Positions 58,134-64,000 of a DNA stretch of 64,000 bases are shown piece after piece. Position numbers and translations under genes: made by a program. The stretch's first letter is position 1; each line of letters begins with the position of its first letter. Source of the stretch: Firmicutes bacterium ASF500 (lineage in GTDB: Bacteria; Bacillota; Clostridia; Oscillospirales; Oscillospiraceae); the NCBI GenBank assembly GCA_000492175.2, contig CP097573.1:3162001-3226000 (forward strand), read 5' to 3'. The notes beneath the pieces were generated by a model. It was not told where the DNA came from and ran no database searches. It was given only the letters and a program-made list of their open reading frames with translations.

Positions 58134-59468
58134 TTGAACGAAAAACTCACCCCCCGCCAGCTGACGCTGATCGGCTCCATGCTGTTCGGGCTGTTCTTCG
58201 GGGCGGGAAACTTGATTTTCCCACTGATCTTAGGGGCCAAGGCCGGACAGAGCCTGCCCGCCGCCCTCCTGGGGCTCCTGATTACCGCCGCGGGCATCCC
58301 GCTGCTGGGCGTCATGTCCATCGGGCTGACCCGAAGCGAGGGCCTGCTGGACCTGTCCGGCCGGGTGTCCTCCGGGTTCCGGCTCCTGTTTACCTGCGCC
58401 CTCTACCTGACCATCGGCCCCCTCTTCGCCATCCCCCGCTGCGCCGCCACCAGCTTTACCATCGGCGTGTCCCCCTTCGTAGGCGAGGGCGCTTGGCTCT
58501 GGCAGTTTGGATTTTCCCTGTGCTTCTTTGGGGCGGTGCTGTATTTTTCCCTAAAGCCCTCCAAAATTTTGGATTCAGTCGGGAAATTTTTGAACCCGGC
58601 CTTTCTCCTCTTTTTGGGGATCATGCTGGTGACGGCCCTTCTCAACCCCGTCCAGTCCGTGTCCTCGGTGGCGCCCAGCGGGGACTATGCAAACTCCCCC
58701 TTCTTCGCCGGCTTTTTGCAGGGCTACGACACCCTGGACGCCCTGGCCAGCCTGGCCTTCGGCATCATCGTCATCCGGACCGTCCGTCAGCTTGGGGTCA
58801 CCGAGCCTGACCGGGTGGCGGTGAGCACGGTGAACGCGGGGGTGGTGAGCATGTCCCTGATGGCCCTCCTCTACGCGGCCACCGCTCTGGTGGGAGCCCA
58901 GAGCTTCGGACTCTACGCGGACAAGCTGTCCGCCCCCGGCTTTACCGGGGGCGACGCCTTCGCCATCATCGCCCAGCACTACTTCGGCAAGGGGGGCGGC
59001 CTGCTGCTGGCTGTCACAGTCACCCTGTGCTGTATGAAAACTGCCATCGGGCTGGTGACCTCCTGCGCTGAGACCTTTCAGGAGATGTTCCCGTGGTCCT
59101 ATTCCCGCTGGGCGGCGGCGTTCAGCGGCGTGTCACTGCTTATTTCCAGCTTCGGCCTCTCCAAGATCATCCAGTTTTCCGCCCCGGTGCTCTATTTCCT
59201 CTATCCTCTTGCCATCGTTCTCATCCTGCTGGGCCTCCTCGGCCGCTTCTTCGGCCACGCCCGCCCGGTCTATCAGTGGACCATGTGGTTTACCCTGGCC
59301 GCGGCGGTCCTGGAGCTGTGCCGGGTGGTGGACCTCCGGTCCGTGTCCAGCTTCGCCGGGCGGCTCCTCCCGCTCTACAGCTATGGCCTTGGCTGGATCG
59401 TCCCAGCGGCCCTCGGGTTTATTGTGGGACTGATTTTAGAAAAATCTCACAGCGGCAGGGGGCAGTAG
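58134..59468 (+). CDS. brnQ: Branched-chain amino acid transporter BrnQ (LIVCS)
   Basis: A 444-residue protein with 12 membrane segments. 'IGSMLFGLFFGAGNLIFPLILGAKAGQ' is the LIVCS N-terminal signature; 'GPLFAIPRCAATSF' and 'GYDTLDALASLAFGIIVIRTV' follow. It imports Leu, Ile and Val with Na+ or H+. The start is TTG 58134, eight bases after AGGAGG. The gene is monocistronic and ends 36 bp before a hairpin next to an insertion sequence. Confidence 0.93.
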   Translation: MNEKLTPRQLTLIGSMLFGLFFGAGNLIFPLILGAKAGQSLPAALLGLLITAAGIPLLGVMSIGLTRSEGLLDLSGRVSSGFRLLFTCALYLTIGPLFAIPRCAATSFTIGVSPFVGEGAWLWQFGFSLCFFGAVLYFSLKPSKILDSVGKFLNPAFLLFLGIMLVTALLNPVQSVSSVAPSGDYANSPFFAGFLQGYDTLDALASLAFGIIVIRTVRQLGVTEPDRVAVSTVNAGVVSMSLMALLYAATALVGAQSFGLYADKLSAPGFTGGDAFAIIAQHYFGKGGGLLLAVTVTLCCMKTAIGLVTSCAETFQEMFPWSYSRWAAAFSGVSLLISSFGLSKIIQFSAPVLYFLYPLAIVLILLGLLGRFFGHARPVYQWTMWFTLAAAVLELCRVVDLRSVSSFAGRLLPLYSYGLGWIVPAALGFIVGLILEKSHSGRGQ

Positions 59469-59487
59469 CCCGGTGGCCCAGCAGATA

Positions 59488-61053
59488 TCATTTATGCAAA
59501 AAACGCCGGAGCAAGGCTTGCCTTGCTCCGGCCAGCTTGTCGAAAAATGGCCTGTCTGGTAATGAAGCCAGACAGGGCACAACGTTAATGAGGAATAAAA
59601 TGTAGGAGGAGGGTGTGGGGGAGGGCGGAGCAAAGCGCTTTCTGGCTTTCCATCTTGCCAACTTTTTGAGGTTCATGGCAGCAAATTTAAGCCTCACCCA
59701 GTTGGAAACCTGGGCCAGACCACGGTAAACGGTATAGCGCATGGCGTGTTTTTCTTTTGCATCGGCAAAAACTCGCTCAATGGTCTCTTTGCGCCTTGCA
59801 TAGAGCTGCTTGTACTCCGGGGTGTACCTGGCATCATCGGCCAGTTCCTCATAGCCCTTCCAGATGTGCCGCAGGACAGTCTTTACGAAGCTTTTGGATT
59901 TTGTACATAAATGCCGGGTGGGGCACTGGGCACAAATTGTCGGATCGCTGCGGTATTCACGGTATCCATCCCGGTTGGTGGTGCGGTAGGACAGGATGTG
60001 GTATTCTGGGCAGATCACGCAGTCATAATATTCATCGTAGACGTAAGACCACCAGGGATGTCCACCCTTCATCGTCGTGGGCCGCTTGTAGGCTGTAGAC
60101 AATACCCGGCCATCTCGAAATACCTTTTTGCAAATATGCGGGGTCTTGTAGGCGGCATCTGCCACCACTGTTTCCACCTCTGGAAACGATTGAATCAATT
60201 TGTCGTAAACATCGTCAAACGCCACGCTGTCATGGACATTTCCGGGGGTGACCACTGTTTCCAATACGTAACCGCTCTTGTCACAGGCGGTATGGGCCTC
60301 ATAAGCAAAGCACCGCTTGTGCTCCCCTTTTTGGAACATTCCACTCTCCGGGTCTGTGGTGGATACCGTTACTGTTTTCTGCTTTTTCGCCTCTTTCTTC
60401 CTCCGGGCCTGCTTCTTTTTTGAGGTATTGTCCTGTTTCTTCCCTCCAGCTTTGGGTGGTTCTTCTTCATCATCCAGTGGCTTTTTTCCATGAGCCTCCC
60501 GGTCCGCGTTCACTTCCGCCAGCAGTTCTTCCTGGTATCGTTTTGCCGCTGCCGGTACTTCCTGCTTCATTTTCTTCTTCAGATTTGCGCTGGCTTTGAT
60601 GTGTGTCCCATCTATAAATACCGCCGCCGGGGTCAGTGCTCCCGCACTGCCCGCCTCCTCCAATATCCATCGAAATACTGCCTCTATGGTTTCTGAAGTA
60701 AACCGGTGCCGGAAGTTGTAACTCACCGTGGAAAAATGGGGCAGCTCCTCACTCAGCGTGTATCGCAGAAACCACCGGTATGCTACATCTGTCTGGGCTC
60801 TGCGCAGCGTTCCCCGCAAAGAGGTATTCCCATCCAAATGCTGCAGCAATACGATTTTGAACAGCACCACTGGGTCGATGCTCCGCCGGCCCTCTTCTTT
60901 GCTGTACGACGCCTCCACGATTTTGTACAATTTCTCGAAATCTACCGCTGCATCCACCTGCCGCAATAGATGTTCGGGCGGCACCAGGCTTTCTGTGTCC
61001 ACCATTTCTATGACCCCTCGCTCATTTTTCCCTCGCTCCAACATTTCCCTCAC
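59488..61053 (-). CDS. IS1182-family transposase
   Basis: A 521-residue DDE transposase. The N-terminal DUF772 region ('IDPVVLFKIVLLQHLDGNTSLRGTL') is followed by the catalytic domain: first Asp in 'AVFIDGTHIKASANLKKK', second in 'TVVADAAYKTPH', Glu in 'ETIERVFADAKEKHAMRYT'. A Lys-rich insert lies at about 200-250, and a Cys-containing motif 'CAQCPTRHLC' near 395. The gene has no stop inside the IS: the frame runs through the TIR into the flanking hairpin, adding 'AGARQALLRRFLHK'. The start is ATG 61053, preceded by GTGAGGGAAA. Confidence 0.92.
   Translation of the reverse strand: MREMLERGKNERGVIEMVDTESLVPPEHLLRQVDAAVDFEKLYKIVEASYSKEEGRRSIDPVVLFKIVLLQHLDGNTSLRGTLRRAQTDVAYRWFLRYTLSEELPHFSTVSYNFRHRFTSETIEAVFRWILEEAGSAGALTPAAVFIDGTHIKASANLKKKMKQEVPAAAKRYQEELLAEVNADREAHGKKPLDDEEEPPKAGGKKQDNTSKKKQARRKKEAKKQKTVTVSTTDPESGMFQKGEHKRCFAYEAHTACDKSGYVLETVVTPGNVHDSVAFDDVYDKLIQSFPEVETVVADAAYKTPHICKKVFRDGRVLSTAYKRPTTMKGGHPWWSYVYDEYYDCVICPEYHILSYRTTNRDGYREYRSDPTICAQCPTRHLCTKSKSFVKTVLRHIWKGYEELADDARYTPEYKQLYARRKETIERVFADAKEKHAMRYTVYRGLAQVSNWVRLKFAAMNLKKLARWKARKRFAPPSPTPSSYILFLINVVPCLASLPDRPFFDKLAGARQALLRRFLHK
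59505..59532 (-). terminator. Terminator hairpin duplicated around IS copy 1 (left)
   Basis: A 28-bp near-palindrome, arms GCCGGAGCAAGGC and GCCTTGCTCCGGC. On the minus strand it is followed by GTTTTTTGC, an intrinsic terminator. The identical 28 bp recur in the same orientation at 61123-61150 on the other side of the insertion sequence. Confidence 0.85.
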
Positions 61054-61122
61054 CCCTTACTCCCTATTTTATCATCTTTACATGAAAAAGTCTACCAAAA
61101 GACAGACTTTTTCGACAAGCTG
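59533..61122 (-). mobile_element. IS1182-family insertion sequence, copy 1 (complete)
   Basis: 1590 bp bounded by perfect 15-bp terminal inverted repeats CAGCTTGTCGAAAAA (59533-59547) and its complement (61108-61122), with one transposase gene. It is flanked by a direct repeat of a 28-bp terminator hairpin, which looks like a target duplication. The partial copy at 61257-62557 has the same right end. Confidence 0.88.
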
Positions 61123-61150
61123 GCCGGAGCAAGGCTTGCCTTGCTCCGGC
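61123..61150 (-). repeat. Right copy of the duplicated terminator hairpin
   Basis: Identical to 59505-59532, in the same orientation (central TT on the plus strand in both), abutting the IS end. The T tract is absent here because the IS starts immediately after the stem on the minus strand. 61151-61256 holds no recognisable gene. Confidence 0.85.
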
Positions 61151-61256
61151 GTATCATGTGTCGATAAAAGATGTGGAATCACCTTTCCTTCCGCACCGTT
61201 CCTCATGCCCATCCCATTCATACCTTTAGCCGGAGTATCTGTTCATACAGCAGGAC

Positions 61257-62557
61257 ATGGGAATACCTCTTTGCGGGGAACGCTGCACAGAGCCCAGACA
61301 GATATAGCATACCGGTGGTTTCTGCGATACACGCTGAGTGAGGAGCTGCCCCATTTTTCCACGGTGAGCTACAACTTCCGGCACCGGTACACCCCGGAAA
61401 CGATAGAGTTGGTGTTTCAGTGGATATTGGAGGAGGCGGGCAGTGCGGGAGCACTGACCCCGGCGGCGGTATTTATAGATGGGACACACATCAAAGCCAG
61501 CGCAAATCTGAAGAAGAAAATGAAGCAGGAGGTACCAGCAGCGGCAAAACGATACCAGGAAGAACTGCTGGCGGAAGTGAACGCGGACCGGGAGGCTCAT
61601 GGAAAAAAGCCACTGGATGATGAAGAAGAACCACCCAAAGCTGGAGGGAAGAAACAGGACAACACCTCAAAAAAGAAGCAGAGCCGGAGGAAGAAAGCGG
61701 CAAAAAAGCAGAAAACAATAACGGTATCCACCACAGACCCGGAGGGTGGAATGTTCCACAAAGGGGAGCACGAGCGGTGCTTTGCTTATGAGGCCCATAC
61801 CGCCTGTGACAAGAGCGGTTACGTATTGGAAACAGTGGTCACCCCCGGAAATGTCCATGACAGCGTGGCGTTTGACGATGTTTACGACAAATTGATTCAA
61901 TCGTTTCCAGAGGTGGAAACAGTGGTGGCAGATGCCGCCTACAAGACCCCGCATATTTGCAAAAAGGTATTTCTAGATGGCCGGGTATTGTCTACAGCCT
62001 ACAAGCGGCCCACGACGATGAAGGGTGGACATCCCTGGTGGTCTTACGTCTACGATGAATATTATGACTGCGTGATCTGCCCGGAATACCACATCCTGTC
62101 CTACCGCACCACCAACCGGGACGGATACCGTGAATACCGCAGCGATCCGAAAATTTGCGCCCAGTGCCCCACCCGGCATTTATGTACAAAATCCAAAAGC
62201 TTCGTAAAGACTGTCCTGCGGCACATCTGGAAGGGCTATGAGGAACTGGCCGATGATGCCAGATACACCCCGGAATACAAGAACCTTTACGCCAAACGCA
62301 AAGAAACCATTGAACGGGTCTTTGCGGATGCGAAAGAAAAGCATGCCATGCGCTATACTCACTATCGTGGTCTGGCCCAGGTTTCCAACTGGGTGAGGCT
62401 TAAGTTTGCTGCCATGAACCTCAAAAAGTTGGCAAGATGGAAAGCCAGAAAGCGCTTTGCTCCGCCCTCCTCCACACCCTTCTCCTACATTTTATTCCTC
62501 ATTAACGTTGTGCCCTGTCTGGCTTCATTACCAGACAGGCCATTTTTCGACAAGCTG
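61257..62557 (+). mobile_element. IS1182-family insertion sequence, copy 2 (5' truncated)
   Basis: Homology with copy 1 begins at about 61257 (GGGAATACCTC) and continues to the terminal repeat TTTTTCGACAAGCTG (62543-62557), in opposite orientation. The left end and the start of the transposase gene are missing. The right end abuts a hairpin (62559-62588). Confidence 0.85.
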
Positions 62558-62558
62558 C

Positions 62559-62588
62559 GGGGCGCATGGACGATTGCCCATGCGCCCC
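62559..62588 (-). terminator. Hairpin abutting IS copy 2
   Basis: Arms GGGGCGCATGG (62559-62569) and CCATGCGCCCC (62578-62588). On the minus strand it follows the end of a broken reading frame ('NKVKANYYQAQPAAGG' and stop, 62604 onward) and would have been its terminator; the IS starts one base past the stem. Confidence 0.7.
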
Positions 62589-62603
62589 ATTCGGTCAGCC
62601 GCC

Positions 62604-62985
62604 CGCAGCGGGCTGGGCCTGGTAATAATTCGCCTTGACCTTGTTGTCCAGGACAAAAGCGTCATAGCAGGATTCTTTTCTTTTTCTCAATGGAATTTCT
62701 TAAATTTTTCCTACGGTCATTTTTCAGCCAAGCCAGCCGTTATAAAAAGCGGTCACCCCCAATGCGGCCCCTATGACTGTTGCAATGAGGATAACAATGA
62801 CGCCTTTTTTGTGTTCCTTGAAATACGCCAATAGGATTTTCAAATCTTTCCAACAAAGCGCGGCCATCGGAAAAGCTGCTGACGGAGTAATTAGTGGTTG
62901 ATTTTTCTTTCATATACTCCACGAGATAATCGGAAAGCTCCCGGACCATCAGCGGCTCGTCATCGCAGATCGCAAATGTTATCAT
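62604..62985 (-). pseudogene. Gene remnants including a response-regulator N-terminus
   Basis: From ATG 62985 a LytTR-type receiver start is visible: 'MITFAICDDEPLMVRELSDYLVEYMKEKSTTNYSVSSFSDGRALLE'. Near 62845 the frame breaks and another frame reads 'YFKEHKKGVIVILIATVIGAALGVTAFYNGWLG' and stops, a membrane tail of a different protein. A third fragment ending 'NKVKANYYQAQPAAGG' lies at 62604-62690. The area is a patchwork of deletions. 62986-63090 holds no gene. Confidence 0.6.
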
Positions 62986-63090
62986 GTTCACCACCACGTT
63001 TTCTTATTAACTTACCAGCTTAGCAAAAGTGGGGCAGGGTTACAACCTCGATGTAATGGAATGTCGCAGAAACGTCATGAGATGTTTTGC

Positions 63091-64000
63091 TCAGTATCCA
63101 TACCGCTTCCGGTATTTCAACAGTAGCGCCACCGCCATCACCGTCCCCAGCAGCTCGGCCACCGGTGTTGCCAGCCACACACCGGTAACGCCGCCCAGCA
63201 GGACGGGAATGATCTGGATGCTGGCAGCGGTGAACAGGAAGGATCGGGAGAAGGCCAGCACAGCGGATACCACGCCGTTGGACAGGGCAGTGAACATCCC
63301 GCTGGCAAAGACGTTCAGGCCCACGAACAGCAGCGCAATGGAACACAGCCGGTTTCCCGTCACGGCCAGATCATAGACCGGGCTGTCGGGCCGGGTGAAG
63401 ATGCCCACGAGGGGGACCGTCGCCAGGACGGAGATCACCGTACACAGGACGGAGGCCCCGACGATAAACCGGACGCTGAACCCCACCAGCTTTTTCAGTT
63501 TCTCGTGGTTTTGCTCGCCGTGGTAGTAGGAGACCATGGGGGCTACGCCGTAGGAGTAGCCGATGAACAGGGCGCTGACAAACATAAGTACATACATGAT
63601 GATGGTGATAGCCGCAACGCCATCCTCGCCCACGTATTTCAGCATCGCCATGTTGAACAGCAGGGTGGTGATGCCCGACACCAGAGAGGTCGCCAGCTCC
63701 GACATGCCGTTGGTGGAGGCATGGAACAGCACGCCTCCCCGGAACACCGGCTTTTCAAAGTGGAGCAGATTGTCCTTCTTCCGAAACACCAGGAAGCCCA
63801 CCACGGCGGTGATGGAGTAGCCCAGGCCGGTGGCGATGGCCGCGCCCTGAATACCCATGTCGAACGGGGAGATCAGCGCGTAGTCCAGAATGATGTTGGT
63901 CACGCCGCCTGCCACGGTGCAGATCAGGGACAGGGTGGATTTGTCGGCGGCAATCAGGTAGAGGGAGAAGTTGTACATCAGCAAAATGGGGATGGTGAAC
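63091..64000 (-). CDS. MATE-family transporter, C-terminal part
   Basis: The frame is open beyond the window end, so the N-terminus is missing; about 300 residues are seen. Hydrophobic segments alternate with short loops: 'GGVTNIILDYALISPFDMGIQGAAIATGLGYSITAVVGFLVF' is the MATE TM5-6 block, and 'NGMSELATSLVSGITTLLFNMAMLKYVGEDGVAAITIIMYV' is the start of the second half. It resembles the DinF/NorM-like pumps of gut Clostridia. Different subgroup from the MATE gene at 47915. Confidence 0.88.
   Translation of the reverse strand, partial: FTIPILLMYNFSLYLIAADKSTLSLICTVAGGVTNIILDYALISPFDMGIQGAAIATGLGYSITAVVGFLVFRKKDNLLHFEKPVFRGGVLFHASTNGMSELATSLVSGITTLLFNMAMLKYVGEDGVAAITIIMYVLMFVSALFIGYSYGVAPMVSYYHGEQNHEKLKKLVGFSVRFIVGASVLCTVISVLATVPLVGIFTRPDSPVYDLAVTGNRLCSIALLFVGLNVFASGMFTALSNGVVSAVLAFSRSFLFTAASIQIIPVLLGGVTGVWLATPVAELLGTVMAVALLLKYRKRYGY

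Larger units (their letters stand above)
61257..62638 (+). pseudogene. N-terminally truncated IS1182-family transposase
   Basis: The frame starts with 'GNTSLRGTLHRAQTDIAYRWFLRYTL', so the first 70-odd residues are gone. All three catalytic acidic residues remain ('VFIDGTHIKAS', 'VVADAAYKTP', 'ETIERVFADAKEKH'). It is highly similar to copy 1, with a few changes such as QSRRKKAAKKQ for QARRKKEAKKQ. At the 3' end the frame again runs through the terminal repeat into flanking DNA before stopping. Upstream frames joined to it are antisense to copy 1 and not real. Confidence 0.85.

Noticed and set aside
59504..61151. 44-bp terminal inverted repeats for IS copy 1
   Set aside because: The outer 28 bp are near-palindromic and both have the same orientation (central TT), so they are a direct repeat of a hairpin; the true inverted repeat is the inner 15 bp shared with copy 2.
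60728..61256. N-terminal extension of the copy 2 transposase into copy 1
   Set aside because: This part is antisense to the intact transposase and joins it only because no stop happens to occur.

Overview
The window is a GC-rich, low-G+C-lineage (Firmicutes/Clostridia) chromosome segment. It carries a Firmicutes-type dcw cell-division cluster, sporulation genes (spoVAD, spoVAEB, a SpoVD-like PBP with PASTA domains), a meso-DAP wall pathway (MurE with a DNPR motif, LysA, DapF), trmFO beside topA, and the era-yqzL-recO order of Bacillus. High GC together with abundant palindromic intergenic repeats fits the Oscillospiraceae (Flavonifractor/Lawsonibacter-like); this placement is inference.

Layout. 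1-1.7 kb: peptidoglycan-binding proteins, a small conserved-looking ORF and a family-4 uracil-DNA glycosylase. 2.1-15.5 kb: mraZ-rsmH-ftsL-ftsI/spoVD-murE-mraY-ftsW-murG-murA-ftsQ-ftsZ; murD, murF, murB, murC and ftsA are not here. 15.6-17.3 kb: an XRE-LrgA-LrgB holin-like operon. 17.5-24.5 kb: lysA, glnA, dapF, an RNA methyltransferase, an MFS transporter and dprA. 24.5-30.9 kb: topA, a 48-residue ORF with a consensus promoter, trmFO, an XRE pair, plsX and a PH-like protein. 30.9-33.4 kb: an AT-rich islet, then spoVAE/spoVAD. 33.5-41.2 kb: ybeY, a RelBE-type pair, small membrane proteins, era, yqzL, recO, a fused MNT-HEPN protein, rpmF with its YceD partner, a pseudouridine synthase, and a GMP synthase lacking the catalytic core of its glutaminase domain.

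41.2-47.8 kb is a 6.6-kb integrative mobilizable element inserted at the 3' end of guaA. It has attL/attR repeats, matched arm-like sites at both ends, repressor, excisionase-like protein, tyrosine integrase, MobC-like protein, RepA-like ATPase, candidate oriT, MobV relaxase and a DUF1835-type cargo protein. 47.9-56 kb is accessory: a MarR-controlled MATE pump, two adjacent hybrid histidine kinases and decayed transposases. 56.1-59.5 kb carries a cysteine-every-third-residue protein with a ferritin-like tail, an alpha/beta hydrolase and BrnQ. 59.5-64 kb holds two copies of an IS1182-family element that abut terminator hairpins, broken gene remnants and a MATE protein running off the end.

The most unusual items are the Cys-Pro repeat/ferritin-like protein, the GMP synthase without a glutaminase core, the complete guaA-targeted element with a four-copy 17-bp operator-like repeat, the terminator-associated insertion sequence, and a nested palindromic repeat in front of plsX.
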